The notes beneath the pieces were generated by a model. That model did no database searches. It had not been told where the DNA came from and was given only the letters and a program-made list of their open reading frames with translations. The translations under genes and the position numbers were made by a program. From contig NZ_JAPEMI010000001.1 of assembly GCF_026342835.1 (NCBI RefSeq), positions 6,206,501 through 6,270,500 of the forward strand: 64,000 bases of DNA. The letters are read 5' to 3'. This DNA comes from Streptomyces sp. NBC_00154 (GTDB taxonomy: Bacteria; Actinomycetota; Actinomycetes; Streptomycetales; Streptomycetaceae). Of the stretch, positions 32,929 through 41,563 are shown one piece after another (position 1 is the first letter of the stretch; every line of letters begins with the position of its first letter).

Positions 32929-34974
32929 CTACCGCAGGAACGCCGCCGCGACCCCCGCGTCAACCGGCACATGGAGCCCCGTCGTATGACTCAGGTCCCC
33001 GCCGGTCAGGGCGAACACGGCGTTGGCGACATGCTCAGGAAGCACCTCCCTCTTCAGCAGGGTCCGCTGGGCGTAGAACTCGCCCAGCTTCTCCTCCTCC
33101 ACGCCGTACACGGCCGCCCGCTTCGCCCCCCAGCCGCCGGCGAAGATGCCGGAACCGCGCACCACCCCATCGGGGTTGATGCCATTGACCCGGATGCCGT
33201 GCTCGCCCAGCTCGGCGGCCAGCAGCCGGACCTGGTGGGCCTGGTCGGCCTTGGTCGCTCCGTACGCGATGTTGTTCGGGCCCGCGAACACGCCGTTCTT
33301 GGAGGCGATGTAGACGATGTCGCCGCCGATGCCCTGCGCGGTCATCACCCGCGCCGCCTCGCGGGAGACGAGGAAGGACCCGCGGGCCATGATGTCGTGC
33401 TGGAGGTCCCAGTCCTTCGCCGTGGTCTCCAGCAGCGGCTTGGAGATGGAGATCCCCGCGTTGTTGACCACCAGGTCGACGCCGCCGAAGGCGAGCGACG
33501 CGGCGTCGAAGGCGGCGGCGATCTGCTCCTCGGAAGTGACGTCCACGGTCACCGCGACCGCCTTGTCGGGCCCGCCCAGCTCCTCGGCCACCGCAGCAGC
33601 GCTGTCCGCGTCGAGGTCGGCGACCACCACGCACGCGCCCTCGGCGACCAGCCGATGCGCGATGGCCTTGCCGATGCCGGACCCGGCCCCCGTCACCAGC
33701 GCGACCCGGGTCGCCAGCGGCTTGGGCGGCGGCATCCGGCGGAGCTTGGCCTCCTCCAGCTCCCAGTACTCGATGCGGAACTTCTCGGACTCCTCGATGG
33801 GCGCGTACGAGGAGACGGCCTCGGCCCCGCGCATCACGTTGATCGCATTGACGTAGAACTCGCCCGCCACACGCGCGGTCTGCTTGTCCTTGCCGAAACT
33901 GAACATGCCGACGCCCGGGACGAGGACGATGGCCGGGTCCGCGCCGCGCATGGCGGGGGAGTCGGCGTCGGCGTGCCGCTCGTAGTACGCGCGGTAGTCC
34001 TCGCGATAGGCGGCGTGCAACTCCTTCAGCCGCGCGACCGCCTCATCCAGCGGGACACCGGCCGGCAGGTCGAGGACCAGTGGACGGACCTTCGTCCGCA
34101 GGAAGTGGTCGGGGCAGGAGGTACCGAGCGCGGCGAGCCGCGGGTGTTCGGTGCGCGCCAGGAAGTCCAGTACGACATCGGAGTCGGTGAAGTGGCCCAC
34201 CTGCGGGCGGTCGGTGGAGGCCAGACCACGGACGACGGGGGCGAGCGCGGCGGAGCGGGCCCGGCGCTCGGCTTCGGCCGGCGCCCCGTACCCGTCGAGT
34301 ACCGACCCGAAGGGTTCTGCCCTGCCGCGCTCGGCGAGGAACGCCTCCGCGGTGCGGATGATGTGCAGGGAGTTGCTCTCGCACTCCTCGGAGGACGCGC
34401 CCCAGGCGGTGATGCCGTGGCCGCCGAGTACGCAGCCGATGGCCTCGGGGCGGGCGGCTTTGACGGCCGCGATGTCCAGGCCGAGCTGGAAGCCGGGGCG
34501 GCGCCACGGCACCCACACGACCTGGTTGCCGAAGCACTCCTTGGTCAGCGCCTCGCCGTCGGCGGCGCAGGCGAGCGCGATGCCGGAGTCGGGGTGGAGA
34601 TGGTCGACGTGGGCGGCCTCGACGAGGCCGTGCATCGCGGTGTCGATGGACGGCGCGGCGCCCCCCTTGCCATGCAGGCAGTAGTCGAAGGCCGCGACCA
34701 TCTCGTCCTCGCGGTCCACGCCCGGGTACACCCCGGTCAGCGCGCGCAGCCGGTCCAGCCGCAGCGCGGCGAGCCCGTCGGCCCTGAGCGTGCCCAGGTC
34801 GCCGCCCGAACCCTTGACCCACATCAGCTCGATGTCGCCGCCGGTCACGGGATCGGTGGCGGTGCCCTTCGCGGAGGTGTTGCCACCCGCGTAGTTGGTG
34901 TTGCGGGCATCCGCGCCCAGTCGGTGGGATCGAGCGAGCAGCTCCGCCACGCGCTCGTGAGGTGCGTCTGTCAT
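32929..34974 (-). CDS. rhaD: Bifunctional rhamnulose-1-phosphate aldolase / lactaldehyde dehydrogenase
   Basis: The 681-residue protein joins two domains. Residues about 1-400 are a class II (zinc) aldolase: HLHPDSGIAL provides an HxH ligand pair and GGHGITAWG a further His. Residues about 425-681 are an SDR dehydrogenase with VTGAGSGIG, NNAGISI and YGATKADQ. Such fusions split L-rhamnulose-1-phosphate into dihydroxyacetone phosphate and L-lactaldehyde and oxidise the latter to lactate, so both steps occur in one protein. The ATG at 34974 (MTDAPHER) is chosen because GAAGGAAG precedes it; the frame extends further upstream without a site. It lies between rhaI and rhaB. Confidence 0.95.
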   Translation of the reverse strand: MTDAPHERVAELLARSHRLGADARNTNYAGGNTSAKGTATDPVTGGDIELMWVKGSGGDLGTLRADGLAALRLDRLRALTGVYPGVDREDEMVAAFDYCLHGKGGAAPSIDTAMHGLVEAAHVDHLHPDSGIALACAADGEALTKECFGNQVVWVPWRRPGFQLGLDIAAVKAARPEAIGCVLGGHGITAWGASSEECESNSLHIIRTAEAFLAERGRAEPFGSVLDGYGAPAEAERRARSAALAPVVRGLASTDRPQVGHFTDSDVVLDFLARTEHPRLAALGTSCPDHFLRTKVRPLVLDLPAGVPLDEAVARLKELHAAYREDYRAYYERHADADSPAMRGADPAIVLVPGVGMFSFGKDKQTARVAGEFYVNAINVMRGAEAVSSYAPIEESEKFRIEYWELEEAKLRRMPPPKPLATRVALVTGAGSGIGKAIAHRLVAEGACVVVADLDADSAAAVAEELGGPDKAVAVTVDVTSEEQIAAAFDAASLAFGGVDLVVNNAGISISKPLLETTAKDWDLQHDIMARGSFLVSREAARVMTAQGIGGDIVYIASKNGVFAGPNNIAYGATKADQAHQVRLLAAELGEHGIRVNGINPDGVVRGSGIFAGGWGAKRAAVYGVEEEKLGEFYAQRTLLKREVLPEHVANAVFALTGGDLSHTTGLHVPVDAGVAAAFLR

Positions 34975-35058
34975 CACTTGCTTCCTTCGAGTTTCGTCAT
35001 GGCTTCCTGCCGATGGGGTGCGGCGGGCTCGCATCGCCGGGCTGCGCCGCGCGAGGCG

Positions 35059-36228
35059 CTACGCCCCCCAGCCCGCCTGGGTGCCGCCGACCCGCTCGGC
35101 GACGATCTTCTCCGCCCAGCCGGAACGTCGGTACGCCGCGATCGGGTCCGGGTCGAGGTCCAGCTCCTCGCGCACCTCGGCCAGCAGTGGCCGGACATCC
35201 GTGTTGTACGCGTCCATCAGGACGGCGTTCGCAGCCAGCACGTCCCCGGAGCGCTGCGCAGCGCCGAGCGCCTCACCGTCCACGAGCAGCGCCTTCGCCG
35301 TCGCCTCCTGGACGTTCATCACGGAGCGGATGATGGCCGGGATCTTCGCCTCGATGTTGTGGCACTGGTCGAGCATGAAGGCCACGTCGGGTGTGAAGCC
35401 GCCGCCGCGGATCACCTCGTACATGATGCGGAACAGCTGGAAGGGGTCGGCCGCGCCGACCATCAGGTCGTCGTCCGCGTAGAAGCGGGAGTTGAAGTCG
35501 AACGCGCCGAGCCTCCCCTCGCGCAGCAGCAGCGCGACGATGAACTCGATGTTGGTGCCGGGCGCGTGGTGGCCGGTGTCCACCACGACCTGCGCCTTGG
35601 GGCCGAGCTTCAGGCAGTGCGCGTACGCGGTGCCCCAGTCGGGGACGTCGGTCGCGTAGAAGGCGGGCTCGAAGAACTTGTACTCCAGCAGCATCCGCTG
35701 GTGCTCGCCCAGCCGCTCGTACACCGCGGCCAGGGCCTCGGCCAGCCGGTCCTGACGGGCCCGAATGTCGTCCTGGCCGGGGTAGTTGGTGCCGTCGGAG
35801 AACCACAGTTTGAGGTCGCGCGAGCCGGTCGCATCCATGATGTCGACGCACTCCAGCAGGTGCCCCAGGGCCTTGCGGCGGACGGCCGGGTCGGGGTTGG
35901 TGACCGAGCCCAGCTTGTAGTCGTCGTCCTGGAAGACGTTGGAGTTGATCGCGCCGAGCCGAAGTCCGAGCCCCTGCGCGTACTTGGCGAGGTCCGCGTA
36001 ACCATCGGAGCCCTCGACCTTGTCCCAGGGGATGTGCAGGGCGACGGTCGGGGCGACGCCGGTGTGCTGGTGGACGCGCGCCGCGTCGTCCAGCTTCTCC
36101 CGCGGGGTGCGCGGCACTCCGGGCTGCGCGAACACCTTGAAGCGCGTGCCGGAATTGCCGTACGCCCATGACGGCGTCTCGATGGCCTGGGTCTTGAGGG
36201 CCGCCTTCACAGCGGATACGGCAGTCAT
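35059..36228 (-). CDS. rhaI: L-rhamnose isomerase
   Basis: The 389-residue cytoplasmic enzyme converts L-rhamnose to L-rhamnulose. It belongs to the short xylose-isomerase-like TIM-barrel group seen in Actinobacteria, Rhizobia and Pseudomonas stutzeri: WFSDGTNYPGQ, LLEYKFFEPAFY (metal-ligand Glu), VVVDTGHHAPGTNIE, FDFNSRFYADDD and MLDQCHN mark the active site. It is the first gene of the leftward operon and shares a 210-bp divergent promoter region with the transporter operon. A LacI-type operator candidate lies 33 bp upstream. The ATG at 36228 is preceded by a GGAGCG stretch. Confidence 0.96.
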   Translation of the reverse strand: MTAVSAVKAALKTQAIETPSWAYGNSGTRFKVFAQPGVPRTPREKLDDAARVHQHTGVAPTVALHIPWDKVEGSDGYADLAKYAQGLGLRLGAINSNVFQDDDYKLGSVTNPDPAVRRKALGHLLECVDIMDATGSRDLKLWFSDGTNYPGQDDIRARQDRLAEALAAVYERLGEHQRMLLEYKFFEPAFYATDVPDWGTAYAHCLKLGPKAQVVVDTGHHAPGTNIEFIVALLLREGRLGAFDFNSRFYADDDLMVGAADPFQLFRIMYEVIRGGGFTPDVAFMLDQCHNIEAKIPAIIRSVMNVQEATAKALLVDGEALGAAQRSGDVLAANAVLMDAYNTDVRPLLAEVREELDLDPDPIAAYRRSGWAEKIVAERVGGTQAGWGA

Positions 36229-36260
36229 GGATCAGCGCTCCCGGGGGCCGAGCAGATGGG

Positions 36261-36272
36261 TGAATCGTTTCA
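36261..36272. promoter_or_regulatory. LacI-type operator candidate near rhaI
   Basis: TGAATCGTTTCA differs by one base from the ideal palindrome TGAAACGTTTCA with the central CG favoured by LacI/GalR repressors. It lies in the 5-prime leader of the leftward operon. The repressor gene is not in the window. Confidence 0.5.
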
Positions 36273-36391
36273 TCGAGGTGAAGCTATGACCACCTAGCGG
36301 GCATGTCAAGGGATTGAGTCGGTTCAGAGGTTTCATGGGCTGACCCATTGACGGCGTGGGTGTTGCGCGTCTAGCTTCCGTGAAACTTAGT

Positions 36392-36403
36392 TGAAACCTT
36401 TCA
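36392..36403. promoter_or_regulatory. LacI-type operator candidate before the rhamnose transporter
   Basis: TGAAACCTTTCA shares its half-sites with the element at 36261-36272 (TGAAA and TTTCA) around a CC centre. A further TGAAAC half lies at 36381. It sits about 35 bp before the ATPase start, so both operons may answer to the same repressor. Confidence 0.45.
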
Positions 36404-36438
36404 CGGCGCCTTCGAGGCGTACCTTCCACGGAGCATCC

Positions 36439-37968
36439 ATGAACCAGCCCGACACGGGCCCGGCCCCCGTCCTGGCCCTGACGGACGTGTCCAAGTCCTT
36501 CGGTGCCGTACGGGCCCTGCAGGACGTCTCCCTGCAACTGCTCCCGGGCGAGGTCCACGCGCTCGCGGGGGAGAACGGTGCGGGCAAGTCTACGCTCATC
36601 AAGACGCTGGCCGGGGTGCACCGGCCGGACTCCGGCCAGGTGCTGCTCGACGGGAGGCCGGTCGTCTTCAACGGCCCGGCCGACGCCCGCGACGCCGGCA
36701 TCGCAGTCATCTACCAGGAGCCCACGCTCTTCCCCGACCTGTCGATCGCCGAGAACATCTTCATGGGCCGTCAGCCGCGCGCCTCACTCGGCCGGATCGA
36801 CCGCAGGGCTGTGCGCGAGGCGACGGCCGCCCTGATGGCCCGGCTCGGCGTCGACCTCGACCCCGAACGGCTCGCCCGTGGGCTGTCCATCGCCGACCAG
36901 CAGATCGTCGAGATCGCCAAGGCGCTCTCCTTCGACGCCCGCGTCCTGATCATGGACGAGCCCACCGCCGCCCTCACCGGCGGCGAGACCGCCCGTCTCT
37001 TCTCGGTCGTCAAGACGCTGCGCGCCTCCGGCGCCGCCGTTCTGTTCATCTCGCACCGCCTCGAGGAGATTTTCGGGCTCTGCCAGCGCGTGACGACGCT
37101 GCGCGACGGCCGCTGGGTCGCCTCCGAGCTCCTGGACGGTCTCACCGAGGACGACCTCGTACGCCGCATGGTCGGCCGCGACCTCGACGAGCTCTACCCC
37201 AAGCAGGCCACGACCGTCGGCGAGACCGCCCTGTCGGTGCGGCGGCTCACCCGCGAAGGCGTCTTCCGGGACGTCTCGTTCGAGGTGCGGCGCGGCGAGA
37301 TCGTGGCGCTCGCCGGGCTGGTCGGCGCGGGCCGCTCCGAGGTCGTACAGGCCGTCTTCGGCGTGGACAAGGCGGACGCGGGCGAGGTGTACGTGAACGG
37401 CACGCCGCTGCGGGCGGGTTCACCGACTGCCGCCATGGACGCCGGAGTTGCACTCGTACCGGAGGACCGGCGCCAGCGCGGGCTCGTCATGGAGATGTCC
37501 ATCGAGCGCAACATCGGCCTCACCGGGCTCGGAAGTCTGGGCAGCGGCGGGATGGTGCGCCGCACCCTGGAGCGCGGGCGGGCCGCCGACTGGGCGGTGA
37601 AGCTCCAGCTCAAGTACAACAAGCTCTCCGACACGGTCGGGGTGCTGTCCGGCGGCAACCAGCAGAAGGTCGTCCTCGCCAAGTGGCTGGCCACCGACCC
37701 GGCCGTGCTCATCGTCGACGAGCCCACGCGCGGCATCGACGTCGGCACCAAGGCCGAGGTCCACCGGCTGCTGTCCTCGCTCGCCGCCGAAGGCCTCGCC
37801 GTGCTGATGGTCTCCTCCGACCTGCCCGAGGTGCTCGGCATGGCCGACCGTGTGCTGGTCATGCACGAGGGCCGACTGGTGGCGGAGATCCCCCGTGAGG
37901 AGGCCACCGAGGAGACGGTCATGGCCGCGGCCACGGGTCGCCCCACCGGCAAGGAGAAGGCGGCATGA
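36439..37968 (+). CDS. rhaT: Rhamnose ABC transporter ATPase (two NBDs)
   Basis: The 509-residue protein is a CUT2-family sugar ATPase with tandem nucleotide-binding domains. The first has a full Walker A (GENGAGKST, about 45) and Walker B (LIMDEPTAAL); the second has the usual degenerate Walker A (GLVGAGRSE) but a good signature SGGNQQKVVLAKW and Walker B LIVDEPTRGID. It powers L-rhamnose uptake through the two permeases that follow. The ATG at 36439 (MNQPD) is chosen because GGAG stands 7 bases upstream. It leads the rightward operon opposite rhaI. Confidence 0.95.
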   Translation: MNQPDTGPAPVLALTDVSKSFGAVRALQDVSLQLLPGEVHALAGENGAGKSTLIKTLAGVHRPDSGQVLLDGRPVVFNGPADARDAGIAVIYQEPTLFPDLSIAENIFMGRQPRASLGRIDRRAVREATAALMARLGVDLDPERLARGLSIADQQIVEIAKALSFDARVLIMDEPTAALTGGETARLFSVVKTLRASGAAVLFISHRLEEIFGLCQRVTTLRDGRWVASELLDGLTEDDLVRRMVGRDLDELYPKQATTVGETALSVRRLTREGVFRDVSFEVRRGEIVALAGLVGAGRSEVVQAVFGVDKADAGEVYVNGTPLRAGSPTAAMDAGVALVPEDRRQRGLVMEMSIERNIGLTGLGSLGSGGMVRRTLERGRAADWAVKLQLKYNKLSDTVGVLSGGNQQKVVLAKWLATDPAVLIVDEPTRGIDVGTKAEVHRLLSSLAAEGLAVLMVSSDLPEVLGMADRVLVMHEGRLVAEIPREEATEETVMAAATGRPTGKEKAA

Positions 37969-38042
37969 CAGTCGAGCCAGGCCTCAGCGGGCGCCGCCGA
38001 CATGGCGGCTCGCACGACACACACGAAAGGACAGCGGCGTGA
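37965..38042 (+). CDS. 25-codon ORF bridging ATPase and permease genes
   Basis: An ATG overlapping the ATPase stop (ATGA) opens a 25-residue frame (MTVEPGLSGRRRHGG then SHDTHERTAA). It ends in a TGA that overlaps the GTG start of the permease (GTGA). A short coupling peptide that keeps ribosomes moving between the two genes is possible; a chance frame is the alternative. No homology is known to me. Confidence 0.35.
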   Translation: MTVEPGLSGRRRHGGSHDTHERTAA

Positions 38043-39076
38043 CGGCCACCCTCGAATCTCCGCCGGCCGCGCCGGAGGCGGACCGCCGATCCGCGCGCTC
38101 GCTCATCGATCTGGTCTTCCGTGCCCGTGAGTTGAGCATAGGCGGCGCGCTCGTCGTGCTGATCCTCGGCACCTGGATAGCCAACCCGTCCTTCCTGGAC
38201 GACCAGGGCATCAAGGACCTGCTCCTCAACTCCTCGATCCTCGTCCTGCTCGCCGTCGGCCAGTCCGTCGTCGTCATCACCCGCAACATCGACCTGTCCG
38301 TCGGCTCCGTGGTCGGGCTCACCGCCTTCGCCTGCGGCAGCTTCGTCTCGGGCACGGACCACAGTGCGCTGACCGTCGTCCTGCTCGGCATCGGACTCGG
38401 CGTCCTGTGCGGCCTGGTCAGCGGGCTGCTGGTCAGCTTCGGCCGGGTGCCCGCGCTGGTCGTCACCCTCGGCATGCTCTACGTCATCCAGGGCATCGAC
38501 CATGCCTGGGCGCACGGCGAACAGATCAACGCCGCCGACGTCCCCGACGACGTGCTCGGCCTCGGCAGCGACAGTGTCCTCGGCATCCCGTATCTGCCGC
38601 TGATCTCCGCCGCCGTCCTGGTCGGCACCGCCTACTACCTGCGGACCTACCGCAGCGGCCGGGAGCTGTACGCGATCGGGTCCAACCCCGAGGCCGCCCG
38701 CCTGGCCGGTATCCCCATCCGCCGCCGCGTGCTCGCCGCGTACGCCTTCTCCGGCGCCGTCGCCGGCCTTGCCGGTGCGCTGTGGCTCGCCCGCTTCGGC
38801 ACGGTCGTCGCCGACGCCGCGAACGGCTGGGAACTGACCGTCGTCAGCTCGGTCGTCGTCGGCGGCATCGCCATCACCGGCGGCGTCGGCACGGTCTGGG
38901 GCGCGGCGCTCGGCGCGCTGCTGCTCACCACGATGGGCAGCGCCCTCGTCGTCCTGAAGGTGGACTCCTTCTGGCAGCAGGCAATCACCGGTGTGCTGCT
39001 GCTCGCGGCCATCACCACGGACCGCATCGTGAACCTGCGCACCACCAGCGCGCTGAGGAAAAGGAGCCGACGATGA
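38039..39076 (+). CDS. rhaP: Rhamnose ABC transporter permease 1
   Basis: The 345-residue CUT2 permease has eight to ten hydrophobic spans and the family loop NPEAARLAGIPIRR that contacts the ATPase. The segment NIDLSVGSVVGLTAF is the standard CUT2 motif near the third span. The GTG at 38039 follows AAAGGA at 8 bases and is favoured over the ATG at 37965. It overlaps the second permease by ATGA. Together they form the L-rhamnose channel. Confidence 0.93.
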   Translation: MTATLESPPAAPEADRRSARSLIDLVFRARELSIGGALVVLILGTWIANPSFLDDQGIKDLLLNSSILVLLAVGQSVVVITRNIDLSVGSVVGLTAFACGSFVSGTDHSALTVVLLGIGLGVLCGLVSGLLVSFGRVPALVVTLGMLYVIQGIDHAWAHGEQINAADVPDDVLGLGSDSVLGIPYLPLISAAVLVGTAYYLRTYRSGRELYAIGSNPEAARLAGIPIRRRVLAAYAFSGAVAGLAGALWLARFGTVVADAANGWELTVVSSVVVGGIAITGGVGTVWGAALGALLLTTMGSALVVLKVDSFWQQAITGVLLLAAITTDRIVNLRTTSALRKRSRR

Positions 39077-40059
39077 ACACCCTCGTCAAATACCTGCGCT
39101 GGGACACCGTCGTCGGCGTGCTCCTGATCGCCGTCTTCCTCGTCGGATCCGGTACGACGGAGGGCTTCGCGGACACCGCCAACCTTTCCGCCGCCCTCGA
39201 CGACACCGCCGAAATCGCCCTGATCGCCCTGCCGATGACCCTGCTCGTCGTCGCGGGACAGGTCGACCTCTCCGTGGCCTCCATGCTCGGACTCTCCAGC
39301 GCGCTCGCCGGCTCGCTGTGGGAGGCCGGCTGGGCCTTCGAGACGATCGTGCCCCTGTGCCTGCTCGTCGGCGCGCTCGGCGGCCTCCTCAACGGGTGGC
39401 TCGTCACCCGTGTCGGGCTGCCCTCGCTCGCCGTCACCATCGGCACGCTCACTCTCTACCGGGGTCTGGCCTCCGTCGTTCTCGGGGACAAGGCGGTCGC
39501 CGACTTCCCCGAGACGTACTCCCAGTGGGCCACCTATACGCAGACCGTGCCGGGCACCTTCATTCCGTACCCCGTCGCCCTGTTCGGCGTCCTGGCCGTC
39601 ATCACCGCCGTCGTCCTGCACTGCACGGCCTTCGGGAGGTCGCTGTACGCGATCGGCGCGCAGGAGGACGCGGCCTACTTCGCGGGCATCCGGGTCAAGC
39701 GCATCAAACTGGTGCTGTTCGTCCTCGCGGGCTTCGTGGCCTCCTTCGCCGGGATCGTCTTCACCCTGCGGTACGGCAGTGCCCGCGCCGACAACGGGGT
39801 CGGACTCGAACTGGTCGTCATCGCCTCGGTGCTGCTCGGCGGCGTCGACTTCGACGGCGGGCGGGGCACCCTCGGCGGCGCGGTCGCCGGTGTGCTGCTG
39901 ATCGGCCTGCTGAACAACCTCCTCACCCTCAACGACGTGTCCAACGAGATCCAGGTCATCGTCACCGGCCTGCTGCTCGTGGCCTCCGTCCTCACCCCGC
40001 GGGTCGTCGCCGCCGTCTCCGAGCGCCGCCACCGGCGCGCCGCGACCGCCTCCGCCTAG
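39073..40059 (+). CDS. rhaQ: Rhamnose ABC transporter permease 2
   Basis: The 328-residue partner permease shows the CUT2 motif QVDLSVASMLGLSSA and the coupling loop AQEDAAYFAGIRVKR. Two non-identical permeases are the norm in RhaSTPQ transporters. It starts within the stop of permease 1, with AGGAG about 8 bases before the ATG, and is followed 46 bp later by the binding protein. Confidence 0.93.
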   Translation: MNTLVKYLRWDTVVGVLLIAVFLVGSGTTEGFADTANLSAALDDTAEIALIALPMTLLVVAGQVDLSVASMLGLSSALAGSLWEAGWAFETIVPLCLLVGALGGLLNGWLVTRVGLPSLAVTIGTLTLYRGLASVVLGDKAVADFPETYSQWATYTQTVPGTFIPYPVALFGVLAVITAVVLHCTAFGRSLYAIGAQEDAAYFAGIRVKRIKLVLFVLAGFVASFAGIVFTLRYGSARADNGVGLELVVIASVLLGGVDFDGGRGTLGGAVAGVLLIGLLNNLLTLNDVSNEIQVIVTGLLLVASVLTPRVVAAVSERRHRRAATASA

Positions 40060-40105
40060 CTCCCCTTCCCTCCCTCAACTCCTGCCCTCCGAAAGGGACG
40101 TCACC

Positions 40106-41194
40106 ATGTCTGCGCACTCCCGCACGCGCCGCCGTGCCATGCTCACCACCACCGCTGCGGCCTGTGTCCTCGCCGTCACGCTGGCCGGCTGCTCGGGCAC
40201 CACCAAGAACGACACCAAGAACGACGCGAAGGAGGCGGCGAGCAGCGCCGAGGCCGACCCGAATGCGCCGCTGAAGAAGGGCCTCAAGCTCGCCTTTCTG
40301 CCGAAGCAGATCAACAACCCGTACGAGAAGATCGTCGACGACGCGGGGATCGGCGCGGCCAAGGAGTTCGGCGGCTCGGGCAAGGAGGTCGGACCCTCCG
40401 ACGCAAAGGCCTCCTCCCAGGTCTCGTACATCAACACCCTCATCCAGCAGCGCCAGGACGCGATCCTCATCGCCGCCAACGACCCCAACGCGGTCTGCGG
40501 CCCGCTCAAGCAGGCCATGAAGCAGGACATCAAGGTCGTCGCCTACGACTCCGACACCGCCAAGGACTGCCGCCAGCTGTTCATCAACCAGGCCAGCTCC
40601 GAGGAGATCGGCCGCAGCCAGGTCCAGCACCTCGCCAAGCAGCTCGACTACAAGGGCGAGATCGCGATCCTCTCGGCCACCCAGAACGCGACGAACCAGA
40701 ACACCTGGATCGGGTTCATGAAGGACGAGCTGAAGAAGCCCGAGTACAAGGGCCTGAAGCTGGTCAAGGTCGCCTACGGGGACGACGACGACCAGAAGTC
40801 CTTCCAGGAGACCCAGGGTCTGCTCAAGGCCTACCCGAAGCTGAAGGGCATCATCTCGCCCACCACCGTCGGCATCGCCGCCGCCTCGCGCTACATCAGC
40901 GACTCCAGCTACAAGGGCAAGGTCGTCATCAACGGTCTGGGCACGCCGAACCAGATGCGCAAGTACGTCAAGGACGGCACGGTCGAGCAGTTCTCCCTGT
41001 GGGACCCCAAGAAGCTCGGCTACCTCGGCTCGTACGCGGCCGCCGCTCTCGCCTCGGGCCAGATCACCGGTGCGGAGGGCGAGAAGTTCAAGGCCGGTGA
41101 CCTCGGCGAGTACACCATCGGCAAGGACGGCGAGGTCATCCTCGGCCCGCCGACCGTCTTCGACAAGAACAACATCGACGACTTCGACTTCTGA
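40106..41194 (+). CDS. rhaS: Rhamnose-binding lipoprotein
   Basis: The 362-residue periplasmic-binding-protein-like lipoprotein has an Arg-rich start, hydrophobic core and lipobox LAGC (about 27-30), followed by a Lys/Asn/Asp-rich linker. The mature domain has a type-I sugar-binding fold: LAFLPKQINNPYEKI, ILIAANDPNAVCGPL, AILSATQNATNQNTW and FSLWDPKKLGY, with aromatic and acidic residues suited to sugars. RhaS-type proteins bind L-rhamnose. It ends the transporter set; the mutarotase begins 16 bp after its stop. Confidence 0.94.
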   Translation: MSAHSRTRRRAMLTTTAAACVLAVTLAGCSGTTKNDTKNDAKEAASSAEADPNAPLKKGLKLAFLPKQINNPYEKIVDDAGIGAAKEFGGSGKEVGPSDAKASSQVSYINTLIQQRQDAILIAANDPNAVCGPLKQAMKQDIKVVAYDSDTAKDCRQLFINQASSEEIGRSQVQHLAKQLDYKGEIAILSATQNATNQNTWIGFMKDELKKPEYKGLKLVKVAYGDDDDQKSFQETQGLLKAYPKLKGIISPTTVGIAAASRYISDSSYKGKVVINGLGTPNQMRKYVKDGTVEQFSLWDPKKLGYLGSYAAAALASGQITGAEGEKFKAGDLGEYTIGKDGEVILGPPTVFDKNNIDDFDF

Positions 41195-41210
41195 GTTCCG
41201 GGATCGTTCG

Positions 41211-41540
41211 ATGCAGCGCGTCTGCTTTCTGCTGAAGGTCCGGCAGGAGCGGTTGGGGGAGTACCGCGAGCGTCACGCGGCCGTATGGCCCGAGATGCTC
41301 GCGGCGCTCTCCGCCGCCGGCTGGCACAACTACTCGCTCTTTCTCCGGGAGGACGGCCTGCTCGTCGGCTACCTGGAGACCGAGGACTTCGCGGCTGCGC
41401 AGGCCGCCATGGCCGCCACGGACGTCAACACCCGCTGGCAGGCCGACATGGCGGGCTTCTTCGAAGCCCTGGACGGCGCCAAGCCGGACGAGGCGATGAA
41501 GCCGCTCACCGAAGTCTTCCACCTCGATCGACCGCAATGA
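41211..41540 (+). CDS. rhaM: L-rhamnose mutarotase
   Basis: The 109-residue cytoplasmic enzyme interconverts alpha and beta anomers of L-rhamnose, supplying the form the isomerase uses. The catalytic His22 (YRERHAAVWPEM) and Tyr41 (GWHNYSLFLRE) are at the same positions as in E. coli RhaM (YiiL), and the late WQADMAGFFE region holds the conserved Trp. Length fits the family (about 104). It lies between the binding protein and an isomerase-like gene whose possible ATG overlaps its stop. Confidence 0.95.
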   Translation: MQRVCFLLKVRQERLGEYRERHAAVWPEMLAALSAAGWHNYSLFLREDGLLVGYLETEDFAAAQAAMAATDVNTRWQADMAGFFEALDGAKPDEAMKPLTEVFHLDRPQ

Positions 41541-41563
41541 CCCGGCACAGGAGGGTATCGACC

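Noticed and set aside
31306..36171. A 1,621-codon open frame on the + strand across the rhamnose genes
   Set aside because: It is antisense to rhaB, rhaD and rhaI, which have clear families. High GC3 in the real genes removes stops from the opposite frame; the product has no domain and is rich in Arg, Gly and Val.
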